NCBI GenBank assembly: GCA_012862575.1
Contig: BLSF01000039.1
Location: 187,695-251,694 of the forward strand
DNA from: Parietichytrium sp. I65-24A
Taxonomy: Eukaryota > Sar > Bigyra > Thraustochytrida > Thraustochytriidae
Length of the DNA stretch: 64,000 bases
Reading direction: 5' to 3'
Below are positions 54,116 to 64,000 of this stretch, piece by piece; the first letter of the stretch is position 1; every line of letters begins with the position of its first letter. A program made the position numbers and the translations under genes. The notes under the pieces were generated by a model. It saw only the letters and a program-made list of their open reading frames with translations, did no database searches and had not been told where the DNA came from.

Positions 54116-54116
54116 N
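54116..54116. other. Single-N assembly junction
   Basis: One unresolved base exactly where copy 1 stops and, two bases later, copy 2 begins. This is the pattern of two contigs abutted without merging their shared end. Confidence 0.85.
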
Positions 54117-54118
54117 AA

Positions 54119-55243
54119 GAGCCTACTTATGCATAGAAACGATTATCAACACACTCGGACGTCGGCTAACTGCAAGAGCTAGATAGTGAATACTAGTGGG
54201 TTTACTCGACTTGGTAAGGAGTACATTAGAGTGCGGTATGAGATGTCCTGACACGCAATGAGAAGATTGGAAATCTGGACAGTGGATACCTTAGGATGTC
54301 CTACCTCATCCGAGTATCCTCTGTCCTAGTTTAGCATTACGGAACGCCATTTGTCAGTCACTGCAGAACCAGGGCCCGCGAGAACCGATGTGGAGACGAA
54401 GAACCAAGTCTCAAACAACCTCGCGAGAACCGATGTGGAGACGAAGAACCAAGGCACCTGTGTATCCTCGCGATAAGGCCAGAATTCGGATCGACGAAAG
54501 GTATCGACGGAGGAGAAATTTCAGAATTCAAAAGGAAAGATGAAGGATGAAGGATGAAGACGAACAAGAAACAAGACAAGACAAGACAGGATGGCATTGG
54601 ACAATGGTGGAAATTGCGCCACATTCGGGAGATCCCCACGTACGTCAAGTAGAATGGCCTTCTTGTACAAGCAATCAGAAATCGCCCAATGCCGAGCAGC
54701 GAGACCGGATGAGTCGAGCTCGGCGAGCACTGAATGGAGAGCAAAGCGATTTGCGCAATTGTCGCAGAAGAGCAATAGCATGTGTACGAGAGAGGAGCAA
54801 GGCCGGGCAGCGCTAGTTTAGTTGGAATTGCACGGATAAGGTTGACACCGCCGGGGCTCTCAAAGACTCGGAGTTTCGACATGCAACTGATTTCTTTTTG
54901 TGCTTGAATGCCACGGCACCTGTGGGCGTGGGTCGTAGCGCCGAGAAACCGTCTTGCGCACATCGGCTCAGAGTCGAGGAGGGATGCCCTCCTCAGGTTC
55001 TGAACACGCTAAATGAAGAAAGGAAAATCACGTGGAAACAATTATGGATCATCATTCTTACAACTGGGAAACAAAGACAAGGGTTTCACTCGCCGTCCTT
55101 GCTGGCATTTGTGAGACGCCGCGGCTGGCCGTCTATTTCCCGCACTTGCACAAGTCCTTTTCTGGCACACCAGCGAGTGCGCTCTTCACGTGCTGGCCGC
55201 ATCCACCCCAGGTGGTCTTGCTGCACTTGCTGCACTGCACTTT
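54119..55243. repeat. Second copy of the ~1.07-kb direct duplication
   Basis: Offset from copy 1 by 1073, then 1090, then 1128 bases as the 17-bp and 38-bp insertions are passed. Unlike copy 1 it continues into unique sequence that completes the small Cys-rich gene. Confidence 0.95.
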
Positions 55244-55252
55244 GTAGCACAT
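55133..55252 (-). CDS. 39-residue Cys-rich protein (CxxC...WxGCGxHV...CxC type)
   Basis: A complete ATG-to-stop frame of 39 codons. It carries CSKCSKTTWGGCGQHV, then ALAGVP, then CKC close to the end, with Cys spacing that suggests a small zinc ribbon. The same pattern (CxxCxKxTWxGCGxHV and ALxGVxxxxxC) recurs, from memory, in tiny uncharacterised proteins of fungi, plants and other eukaryotes. Conservation of such a short reading frame argues strongly that it is coding. Function unknown. It lies in an otherwise gene-free stretch and overlaps the right end of the duplicated block; its first three codons fall outside it. Confidence 0.75.
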   Translation of the reverse strand: MCYKVQCSKCSKTTWGGCGQHVKSALAGVPEKDLCKCGK

Positions 55253-56156
55253 CGTCTCTGTTTGCAAACTTTACGCTTTGTTCTGTCTCGTTGCTTTCTT
55301 GCTCTTTGCTCCTGTTTGGGGTTTGCTGTCATCCGGCAAACCGGAACGGAGAAATCTTTCGGGCGAATTGAGCAAGGCGGATAATTGGACAAGTACCATA
55401 CCTTATCTGCGAGAGTAGGATCACTTGGGCAAGGGCTACTTGACAGCAAAGACCAGGGATGACCAGGGAGAGACCACTAACTAGTACACATACGCATTAT
55501 ACGCATGTATTCGGAGTGAGAACTTTGCCCGGGTGCATTTCTCCGAAGCAATCTGCTTGTACTGTTTGTGGCGATCAGTGCAGGCCGGGCAATTTTGGCG
55601 GCGAATTGCGCGAATTGCTAAGACCATAACAGCTGGTCTTTCGTCCGGCGCTTACAATTATTTTCTTCTTTGGCGTCTCAGCTCGGAGATTGCGCTTCGA
55701 CGACAACCAGGCCGACCCATGAAGCTGCGTATCTTGGGAACCTCGTAGCGCTAGAAGAAAAGTGTCGAATCGCGGGAAAAATACGCACACAAGTTGATCT
55801 TGGTGTTGACAGTGAGTCGTGAACTAATCTATATGACTTCTTCCTGGGTCTGAGCAGTCTGAGCCATCGAGAACACAGCTCCGAGTGACCGAGCAAACCG
55901 CTCGTGTCGAGTATTGACATGTATTGACAGTGAGTACCGCGCTCTCCAAAGACTAACAGTAAAGTTTGAAGAATTTGGCGCGGAAAGCGTGCGACCTGTT
56001 GGAGAAAATCTAAATCTTTGTTGCGAAAGAAAGAAAACGAAGGAAACAATGTGATACGTGGCGCTGTACGTTACTGTACTCGAGTACGTGTACTAGCTCA
56101 TCTTTTAATTAAATTTGAAAGCTGTAGGTTGACGGAGAACGCGGAGAATTTCGAGT
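55253..56156. other. Intergenic between the small Cys-rich gene and the SIR2-like gene
   Basis: No gene supported. It should hold the promoter of the small gene and the 3' flank of the SIR2-like gene. Confidence 0.5.
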
Positions 56157-59009
56157 CTATTTTGGCCGGCAAAGGACAAGTAAACCAGGGAAGGAGAGAC
56201 TTGGGACTTTGTAGAGGGGCTCAGGCGGTTGACTGAGTTTCGGGGACATTTCCTTGAAGATGAAAGCACTCAACTCATCGATTAGCGGAGCCATCTCGCT
56301 GGAAGACATTTGCTTATCTGGTTGAGACAAGGTCATTGGTAACTTTCGCTCACTCGGGTGGACCATTTTGGAAGCCAAAAGGGTCGAAAATGCAGCAGAT
56401 GCTCGCGACAGCAAGACTCTGGAACCAGCTTTGTTGTCGCGAAATGAGCGGGCGGCGCTCCTGAATGCCCGGCCCTCTATGGAATCACGGAGCTCAAGAA
56501 CTTCCGCAACGGTGAGGCGAGAGAGCATCCCTGCGTCTGCCTCAAAATTGATCAAAGGATCTGGGACGTCGATCCCTTCAGTCCCGAGTGGGCCAGCTAT
56601 CAGCGCGAGAGATCGCAGGTCTCCAGAAGAAGCTACCATCGATAGGCCATGATGGATGGGGAGATTTGTTACATAGGCTGCATCAGCAACCTCCTTCAGG
56701 ATGGGAATGGTGCGCCAGGGACGCTCCAGTACTGCCGATCGAAGCTTGAAGAAACTGTCCTTGTCTCCAACAAGCTTCCGGGCCTCTTCGTCCATTGTGG
56801 TGCTCTCCCAGAGGTCTGAGTTCGAAATTTGCATTTCAAAGAATAGATTTCCAATGCGATACACGTCGCTGCGAGTCAAATTTCTTGCGCCTTCATGTGT
56901 GACTGCTTGTAGAGCTTTACTTAAAAAGGGAAACACCACCTGTGAGGCAATGCTTCGCTCCGCTTTCTTCTTGTATGTTCTCTTTGCAGTGCCGCGATCT
57001 TCGACAAGGGCGATTGTACGAACCCTATAATTTGCCGCGACCGGAGCGAGGTCATAGAACATGATGCCTGGCGCACCCTCCTCTGTGTCGTAAAAATGCT
57101 GCATCTTTTCAAAGTATTCGAATGGAATCTCCTCGTGCAAGAACTTTGGATTGTCCACGAAATCCTTGCGCTGTGCCATTAAAGGTTGCGGCCGCTCGTG
57201 AGTTGTTCCAACAAGGAGAGGGTGGATTAGGCCAAGCAGTTTTTTCTTGGGCCGCCCTTTCTGATCGAATAAGACTTCTGTAACCAGGATGCGATCATCC
57301 AGCAGAGCCTGCTGCGGAACAACAACGCGGTCTGCGACGAGCATCGCTCTGGCAAGCTCGGCACGCATCATACTGTCTTCAGGAAACCCAGACGTTGATA
57401 CACGGGCTGCGTTATCGAGTGAGAGGGTAAACACATCGAGAGGATCGGCCTCCTCCTCCTCCTCCTCATCATCATCAACAGCCATTTGAGGGCTGGCAAT
57501 CTCCAGAGATTTGCTCCCGCTGGAGGCCGTCTCGAGATTCGCCACAGCGTCCTCGCATTGAGAGAACAGAGTGCAATGCTCTAGCCACTCTTGTGCGACC
57601 CTGTTTCCTGAGGATTCTGCCACAGCGACTGCATCTATGATGAGCGTATGCGCGAGCCTCACATCGCCAGCAGAAAGAGCAGCGAGCGAGCCCACCGCAA
57701 ATGCAATCCACCCGTCATCAACGCAAATATTAGCATCAGGCATAAGCTCTTGCTGCTCCTTAATTGCGTATCTTGCTTCGTTCCAAGCGCGGGTCGTATC
57801 ACCAGCATCGAGAGCAGTGAGTGCCCCAGCAACCCGCAGAGAGATGCTCCCACTCTTCTTTGCAAATTGGTTCGTTGTGCCGAAGACCCAATCCTGCGGG
57901 CATAGGCACCAGCCCGAAGGAAGGTATGTCCGCTCCATAACTAGATTTTTGTCCACGAGAGCGCCAGTCGTGGGAGCGCCATTTTCTTTGGACAAAAACT
58001 CTGCTTGGAGTTTATTCACCACGATATTAGCCCAACGCTCGCCTACCTGGTCCTTTGCCCAGGACTCTGCGGCAGTATCAAATGCAGAGGCTTCAGAGCC
58101 ACCAAACTTTCCCGCGAGTTTGCCGCGCACAATTTTAAACTTGCCTCCTGCCTTCTCGTAGGAGGTGCTCAGAGTATTCAGCAGCGGAATTTCCTGCCCC
58201 TCCATGAGGAGCCAGTAGACCTTTGCCGAGTCAGACTCTGAGTCCAGTCGCACGTAATCGATGTTGTGCTCTAAGTCGCCTCCGCCAAAACCTACAAAGA
58301 AAAATGGGTAGCGGCGCAAAAGAGAGCTGAGAACTTTTCTCACAGACCCTGGAAGCCCAAGCTCACGCTGGAAATCCGTGTCAACACACGTCGCAGGGTA
58401 CTTTGCGTCACCATGTATTTTGAGAATCAAAGCCCATTTGTCTCTCCCAAGCAACTGTGGGAACTTTTCAATGACGCGAAAAGCTTGGGCATTGGTGACA
58501 ACCACAACTTTGACCTGGTCTTCTGTTCCGGCGTCTTGCACTGCATCGAGAGCCTTGGCATCTTCTTCCTCGGAGACTCCCAAGAGCTCACACACAGGCT
58601 GGCCGCGCTCCCGTAGTAGGTCTTCAAGTACGCGATCAAAGTTGGTCGTTACAATTGCTGGTATGCGCCCCTCCTGAATGGCATCCGCTATAAAAGCATG
58701 TGCTTGATTCGCCTTTCTGTTCATCACCCCCTGAATTACATTGAGGTAGGTCATGCCAAGCGTCCGCTCACACAAATCCAAGGTCCGCTTGCAAGATGCG
58801 CCCTGCGTGGCAGCGTCCAGAAGCGCTTGAGTCTCTTTCGACTCCAGCGATACACCAGCTGATTTAAGCAACGAAGACACCACTCCCCGGGTGAACCCAG
58901 TCCATGTTGGCAGACTCGTGGGATGGAACATGGACACTGCCGAGCCCAGGAACAACACCACCTGCTCATGCTCCTCCAACGGGCTGCGCACGCCGTTCGC
59001 GAACTCCAT
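56157..59009 (-). CDS. SIR2-like domain protein with TPR-like middle and unknown C-terminus
   Basis: A 950-residue protein. Residues ~15-290 form a SIR2-like Rossmann fold of the non-deacetylase type: FLGSAVS (21-26) as nucleotide loop, VTTNFDRVLED with Asn123, LKIHGD with His199, and FFVGFGGGDLEHN. Asn and His are the residues used by SIR2-type NADases such as bacterial ThsA. The zinc-binding Cys quartet of true sirtuins is absent. Residues ~370-470 contain Ala-rich helical pairs (ALTALDAGDTTRAWNEARYA) resembling TPR repeats, followed by an acidic run (DDDEEEEEEAD). Residues ~500-950 are mixed and unrecognised. The frame is open to a GTG at 59033; ATG 59009 is the first ATG. Role unknown; NAD hydrolysis is inferred from the active-site pattern only. 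Confidence 0.8.
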   Translation of the reverse strand: MEFANGVRSPLEEHEQVVLFLGSAVSMFHPTSLPTWTGFTRGVVSSLLKSAGVSLESKETQALLDAATQGASCKRTLDLCERTLGMTYLNVIQGVMNRKANQAHAFIADAIQEGRIPAIVTTNFDRVLEDLLRERGQPVCELLGVSEEEDAKALDAVQDAGTEDQVKVVVVTNAQAFRVIEKFPQLLGRDKWALILKIHGDAKYPATCVDTDFQRELGLPGSVRKVLSSLLRRYPFFFVGFGGGDLEHNIDYVRLDSESDSAKVYWLLMEGQEIPLLNTLSTSYEKAGGKFKIVRGKLAGKFGGSEASAFDTAAESWAKDQVGERWANIVVNKLQAEFLSKENGAPTTGALVDKNLVMERTYLPSGWCLCPQDWVFGTTNQFAKKSGSISLRVAGALTALDAGDTTRAWNEARYAIKEQQELMPDANICVDDGWIAFAVGSLAALSAGDVRLAHTLIIDAVAVAESSGNRVAQEWLEHCTLFSQCEDAVANLETASSGSKSLEIASPQMAVDDDEEEEEEADPLDVFTLSLDNAARVSTSGFPEDSMMRAELARAMLVADRVVVPQQALLDDRILVTEVLFDQKGRPKKKLLGLIHPLLVGTTHERPQPLMAQRKDFVDNPKFLHEEIPFEYFEKMQHFYDTEEGAPGIMFYDLAPVAANYRVRTIALVEDRGTAKRTYKKKAERSIASQVVFPFLSKALQAVTHEGARNLTRSDVYRIGNLFFEMQISNSDLWESTTMDEEARKLVGDKDSFFKLRSAVLERPWRTIPILKEVADAAYVTNLPIHHGLSMVASSGDLRSLALIAGPLGTEGIDVPDPLINFEADAGMLSRLTVAEVLELRDSIEGRAFRSAARSFRDNKAGSRVLLSRASAAFSTLLASKMVHPSERKLPMTLSQPDKQMSSSEMAPLIDELSAFIFKEMSPKLSQPPEPLYKVPSLSFPGLLVLCRPK

Positions 59010-60510
59010 CGCCGATTTACGCTCTTCCCACACAATCTTCTAATCTACTCCACCTCTCACCCACCGCTTTCGCAACTTTCGCCACTTTGCTCAACTTCGC
59101 AATACTCGATCCTTCACTCCTTCCAGCTTCTTAAAACTTCAACACTGCGATCGCCCGTACTTACAGTCATAACCTGTGGGTACTCGAGTACCCCCCACTG
59201 CTCTCACTCTCTCCAAAACTCAAACTTTCGCACCCGTACTTGCTAGGACTTGCTACTCACCGTCTACCCTTTGCCCTTGGTGTGCACTTTGACTAGTGGG
59301 TCGCTAGATTGAACAATAGCATGTGCACGGAATCGACGCAGTAGATTCAGTAGCGTGAAGGTTAGTGAGGTAATGTAATGTGTTTGGAGTGTGGTAAGGA
59401 GTGCTATACAGAGCGGTAGTGTGCAGATCTCGCGAGGAAGAGAGAGAAGAAGCTGGACTGGCTAGCAGTCTGCCTAAAAAGGAAGAGATTGTTGTGTTTC
59501 TCCTTCGAACGTGAGTTGGTTTCTGAGCCCCACGTTACTACTACTCATGACTTACTGACTTTGACTTTCACACGTTGAAGCGAACGACAATGAGCTGCAA
59601 CCCCTGCCATAGTTTAGTATACGTGTTTACAAAAGGGAAGAATGCAAAGTGCATGTAATCAGTTCAGTTTGAAAAAGATTTAACAATGGGATTTGGATGC
59701 GCATGTCCAGGTGGCAGACTCTGCGTTGAGTACCTAAATTCTAACTTCTAAATTCTGCATTTGACTTTGGTCAAATGATTGCATGCATTTGGAATTAAAT
59801 CTGCAAGTTTTCCGGAATTCTGAGAAAAAAAATTTCAATTGAAAAGTTGTATTCCACTAACACTGGCAGTGAAACAATTGAACGGAGAGACCATCTAGTC
59901 CACGAAGATTGGGGACACCGATTGCCTTGGAGCGCAATCGGTCGAGTAGGGCTGGCCGGCGTGGATTTCGAGAAACCTTTATGCTGGTTCCAGCGAAAGC
60001 TTCTCTAGCCTCTCTCTCCGTGAGTGTGGAGAGCGATATGTCTGCTTTTCGAACAATCCATCAAAGTCCCCGGTAAGAGCCGTAAAATTCTGTTCGAGAC
60101 TCATTCTGCGCAGCGCATTCAAGAAACAAACAGTCCTGTCCAATTGACGGTCATCGTTCAGCGACAGCAGCTACTTTTCATCTTGAATGCTCCCGCAGAG
60201 CAGGGAAGATGAAATTACTCCCGCCCCTCTACTTTGCCAACGGTGTAACCACGGTTCAAGTTTCTTGCCTGCCCAAGAAGCTGTACGGCCGCTTGTTTGG
60301 CCATAGAAGGCACGTGCTCTGCTGTTGCTCACGCAAGCGGCCTCCGCCTCTTCGAGCGCCAGAAGATAAGGCCGCTCAAGAAACCGGAAGGATCAACTTC
60401 GGTGTGTCCATCAGCCAAGGTTGGCTTTTGCAAAATGACTTCGATTTAGAGAATTCCGGAATTGAAAATAAAAGTATGGGTGAGAAATAGGCATTTCTTT
60501 CTTTCTTTCT
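59010..60510. other. Gene-free interval between SIR2-like and ARPC1 genes
   Basis: A plus-strand 93-codon ATG frame at 60209-60490 and smaller pieces at 60024-60212 are present, but none shows a known motif. A CTTT repeat lies at ~60494-60512, immediately at the ARPC1 3' end. Otherwise nothing seen. Confidence 0.5.
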
Positions 60511-61650
60511 TTACAAACTAAGCCCCTGGACTTTCTTAAGGTCACCTGGACCCCAAATTACAATGCGGCCGTCCAAGCCAGAAGTCGAGAAGGAAGTAAT
60601 TTTGCTCGCGTTTTGGGTGTCCGAAAAAGCCTTGAGATCAGTGATGGCGTTGTGATGGCTGGTCCAGAGATCCTCGGCACCTGCATTCGAGTCGGTTCCC
60701 CTGGTGGTTTTGTTCGCCCAAATGTTACGAGCAGCAGAGAAATTTGACGCGGCCTTCTTGATCGGGGAGGTGCTGCCGGATCCCTTCTGCTCAATGTTGC
60801 CGAGGAAAGACCAACTGTCCCCCTTGAGCTGGTAGATCTCTGGGTTGAATGAGTGACCGCCTGCCACAACCACAGAATCAGACAGAAACATCACCTTGCA
60901 GTTCGGAAGCTCCTTGCCTTTGACGCATTGGCAAGTCGACTTGCCTTCCAGACTCACAAACGAAACCGACGAGTCGTGTGCCACGAACGCAAGGCGGTTT
61001 CCAGACGGAGACCACGCAACGTCGTGAACCCAGGAGTTTGACGCATCAAATTCAACAAGGAGGTCTCCAAAATTGGTCTTGGAAGTGTCTCCCGCGAAAC
61101 TGCTCGCACTGCGATCGATCTCCGCAATGAACGCAGAAAACACTCTGCAGCGAAAGTCTGTGCTCCCGGTGACCAAAAGCTGGCTGTTTGGATGCCAAGC
61201 CACACTAGTAACCGTGGACTTGTGCTTCTTAATGATCTTGCTGATCCACCAATCGTTCTGTTTTTCGTAGTAGCACACAGGCACCACCTTTGCTCCACTC
61301 GCAACTGCAAATTTGGTGCCATCAGGGCTCCACTTCACATCCAAAGCAGCGCGGTTGATTCGAAGAATTGACAACGAAGGCTTCCACTCCCTTCCTTCAA
61401 GTGTCCAAACAAAAGCGTTACGATCATGGGAGCAGGTCACAATCTTGTTGTGCACTGGAGACCAGTCGATTGCGGAAACGACCAGATCATGCCCAATGAG
61501 CTCGTGCTCTTTCTGCCAGTCGCTGGCGTTCGGCTTGTTGGCATTTTTGTAAATCACCACTTTCTCATCGTTCTCGCACACTGCAATTCGGGTCCTGTCA
61601 GGGCTCCAGGCGTGGCAAGTGATGCCCTTTGCGATCTTGACGATCGACAT
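60511..61650 (-). CDS. ARPC1: Actin-related protein 2/3 complex subunit 1 (p41/ARPC1)
   Basis: A 379-residue WD40 beta-propeller subunit of the Arp2/3 actin-nucleation complex. It starts with the family-typical ITCHAWSPDRTRIAVC, followed by HDLVVSAIDWSP, IVTCSHDRNAFVW, RAALDVKWSPDGTKFAVASG, KKHKSTVTSVAWHPNSQLLVTGSTD, WVHDVAWSPSGNRLAFVAHD and a last blade (FSTSGLDGRIVIWG). The YYEKQNDWWISK insertion is characteristic of ARPC1. The Ser/Lys-rich insertion near residue 300, between blades 6 and 7 (KKAASNFSAARNIW), is the known Arp2/3-contacting extension. The start is ATG 61650, directly giving MSIVKIAKG. Presence of this gene means the organism can build branched actin. Single exon. Confidence 0.96.
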   Translation of the reverse strand: MSIVKIAKGITCHAWSPDRTRIAVCENDEKVVIYKNANKPNASDWQKEHELIGHDLVVSAIDWSPVHNKIVTCSHDRNAFVWTLEGREWKPSLSILRINRAALDVKWSPDGTKFAVASGAKVVPVCYYEKQNDWWISKIIKKHKSTVTSVAWHPNSQLLVTGSTDFRCRVFSAFIAEIDRSASSFAGDTSKTNFGDLLVEFDASNSWVHDVAWSPSGNRLAFVAHDSSVSFVSLEGKSTCQCVKGKELPNCKVMFLSDSVVVAGGHSFNPEIYQLKGDSWSFLGNIEQKGSGSTSPIKKAASNFSAARNIWANKTTRGTDSNAGAEDLWTSHHNAITDLKAFSDTQNASKITSFSTSGLDGRIVIWGPGDLKKVQGLSL

Positions 61651-64000
61651 TCTTCGTTCTCAACCTGCTTCTGTGCACACAAAGCATCCAGATTCCTCCC
61701 GTCAGTCCTCCACACTTTTTCCACAAATAACAAATACACACCCAACCTCCTCCGTCGCATTGAATCTTTCCTTGCTTGCTCGCCCGCCCGCCAATCAACC
61801 ACCCAACCAACCCTCTCCGACCCTTCCTTCCTCAACAACACCACCCCACATCGATTGCATCCTGCGCAAACAGGGCACCGCCACAACACGCCGACTTACC
61901 GCTTTGTTCCGTTCTCTCGCCGTTAGCAATCTCTTGCCTTGAACGTTGGGACGTGAGGCGCAACGCTACGACCGCAAAGTCCGATGTCTGCCACTTGCCA
62001 CTCACTTGCCACTCACACTCACACTCACACAGCGCTCCTCGATCTTCGCTCTTCGCTCTTCGCTCTCTCCTGCAACGCAACAAACAACCAACGCCCTGTC
62101 CCTTCTCCCTTCTCCCTTCTCCCTTCTCCCTTACACCTATCCATATCCTTCCCTTCCTTCTTTCCTTCTTTCCTTCCTTTCCCTTCTCTTTCTCCCTCTC
62201 TTGGCTCTCTTGTGCTGATCGAATTAATGAAAGTTCTAACATAACACACTAAGTTATTACTGCCGCCAACAGTGATTGTGATAGTGATAGTGGTAGTGGT
62301 AGTGATAGTCGCAACAGTGGTAGTGCCTTATCTCCCCTCGTAAGAAGCCATAGTAAGTACACATGGCCTTACTCAGTAGGGTAGTGATAGGGGCTGAGGG
62401 TGTATGACGGAGTACTATGTGAGGGGTAACGGGCACTGGTAAAAGTGCAGAGGATACAGGATATGGAAGATCCTACTCGTGATGCTAGGTGGAGGTGGGC
62501 ATGGGCGTAGGAGTTGGAGCGTGAGGAGGGCTAGGGAAGAGGTGGGCGAGCTTAGCGATGGTGGTGAATGTGAGCATTGTGAGCATTGTGAGCGAGCGAA
62601 GATGATACGGAATGTTTTCATTTGGTTGTGTGCCTTTTTCAGAGCACCGGGACGTTTTAGTTGTGCCATATGTCGGTCAGTGTTGCCCATTTGTCCATTA
62701 TCTGAGATCTGTATCGCTCGTCATCCATGTTATCCGCGGTTTTCACTGTGTAAAATTTATGAACGCAATATCTTTTCTTGCATTGTTCGTATTATCACCG
62801 GGGTTAGTACTGCTCCTAAAGGGGTCGTAGCGGGATGTTGTAGTGTGCTACTACCCCCTCCGCTATAGCTAACTAGGGGGAGAGGGAGAGGCACCAGCGG
62901 CGGACTGCTCCCCTGCGTATGGTAAGCTATGTCTTAGACAATCTCCATCTGAAAAATTCATAATTCATCTCCTCTGCCGAATCCGGCTGAGCTAATAAAT
63001 TCGTTAAAATCTTTCTAGCTGAGCCTGAGATCTTCAGCCCCCTCTAGGCGGAAAATCTGCCCCCCTGAACTATACAAACTCCCTAATCGGTCCTATGGCT
63101 GCACAGAGTGGTGGTTATATTCAATGCGCTATGAAGCTGTTAACGTTCAACGAACTCTTCTCTTGTATTGGATGATATAGTTTAGTTGTATTTCAGTATC
63201 CGAATACTGCATGAATACTCTTGTAACGGTCATAACTTCGGACTTGAACACATAACTTTTGACATTTCGCCATTCGGAATGTGGACGATCGATCGATTTT
63301 AAATCATCTATCTATCTCTCTATCTATGTCATGTGAAAGTCACACGTGGCGATTTTCATGGCTGTCGAGAGAAAAACAATGAATACATGTGTCAGGGAGT
63401 GCCAAAACAGGAAGGACATGACATTCGAACGAGCAACAACAAGAGCAGTCTCGCCACGGAGCTGGAAGCAGGCATGTACGTTTGAGCAAACAGCAAGCAG
63501 TTAACACAGAGCGGTCTTGATATTGATGAACGGCCTTACTAGTCACCAGAACGTGTTCACAGCCAAGCTCTTTTCAAAATAGAGCTTTCCTTCTCTTCCT
63601 CACTTTCCCTGGAGTGCGAGTCAGGTCTTGTCTTCTTCTTCAAGTGACAAGGACAACGGTGGCAAAATCGCTCCGAATCTCTCTCTCTCAGTCTCTCTCG
63701 CAAAACTGACACATCGACTCAATACTCGGACATAAGTTCGCTGCCAGCCAAGTCATTGTTGGTGCAGCGAGACTAGAGTCGTGGCCAGGAGAGTCACGAA
63801 AGGGCCTGGCGAGAGGCGCCGGATGAGACGTGGACCACGTAGCTCCGGCCACGTTGCGCTTGTGGGGGGGTCCAAACAGTGCAGGGGATTGCCGTCATTT
63901 CAAGGCGTAGTCGCCAAAATTGGAAAGAGACAATGGCGACGAAGAGAGGGATGCGGGAAGAAGACGAGATGAGCACAATGGTGCAAGACCCGATAAAGAT
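61651..64000. other. Gene-free right end of the window
   Basis: Upstream region of ARPC1 and beyond. Contains a CCTTCTC repeat at ~62098-62130, a GTGATAGTGGTAGTG repeat at ~62272-62320 and a CTAT repeat near 63309-63325. Short open frames are repeat-derived or lack recognisable features. A gene may start past the window edge. Confidence 0.5.

Noticed and set aside
60209-60490. 93-codon plus-strand ATG frame next to ARPC1
   Set aside because: Possible but unsupported: no family resemblance, Cys/Arg-rich cluster only, and upstream frames do not join by a clear intron.

Overview
This window is nuclear DNA of a unicellular eukaryote. The genes are long, mostly uninterrupted reading frames carrying typical eukaryotic machinery: SF3B1, exportin-5, a syntaxin-6-type SNARE, ARPC1, a G-protein alpha subunit, RRP15 and a Fun30-type SNF2 ATPase. 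The only introns I can demonstrate are three short GT-AG introns of 61, 77 and 101 bp. Being intron-poor while keeping Arp2/3, G-alpha, a polycystin-type channel and a two-TM sensor cyclase fits a heterotrophic stramenopile such as a thraustochytrid, but that placement is an inference at low confidence. Red algae and bacteria do not fit.

Layout. 0.1-7.7 kb (-): SNF2/Fun30 ATPase and a large Gln-rich coiled-coil protein. 8.9-11.9 kb (+): secreted S28 carboxypeptidase and the ribosome-biogenesis protein RRP15. 12.2-14.7 kb (-): polycystin-like channel with one intron. 15.8-19.3 kb (+): large multipass membrane protein of unknown function. 19.4-20.8 kb (-): aminoacylase-like M20 peptidase. 22.0-25.5 kb (+): SF3B1. 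25.9-26.6 kb (-): syntaxin-6/SYP61-like SNARE. 26.6-30.5 kb: almost 4 kb with no gene I can support, ending in a long GA tract. 30.5-31.6 kb (+): unidentified protein with a beta-rich domain and a coiled coil. 32.8-34.7 kb (+): FKBP15/WAFL-like protein. 35.0-39.1 kb (-): exportin-5. 41.0-44.4 kb (+): tandem paralogues with an EGF-like N-terminus and seven predicted membrane segments. 45.1-48.9 kb (+): two-TM class III nucleotide cyclase with one intron. 49.5-49.8 kb (+): TMEM14-like protein with one intron. 50.2-51.2 kb (-): G-alpha. 51.2-56.1 kb: gene-poor, holding a ~1.07 kb imperfect direct duplication with a single N at the junction and a 39-residue Cys-rich protein gene. 56.2-59.0 kb (-): SIR2-like protein. 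60.5-61.7 kb (-): ARPC1. 61.7-64 kb: no supported gene.

Working together: most genes are unrelated housekeeping genes in alternating convergent and divergent pairs. The exception is 41-51 kb, where two receptor-like 7TM proteins, a sensor-type nucleotide cyclase and a G-alpha subunit lie within about 10 kb. The items most worth following up are this signalling neighbourhood, the SIR2-like protein with an apparently intact NADase-type active site and a long unannotated C-terminus, and the duplicated block, which looks more like an unmerged allelic contig overlap than a real duplication.

Many reading frames open upstream of the first ATG with non-ATG codons. I chose the first plausible ATG in each case, so several starts are shorter than the maximal open frame.
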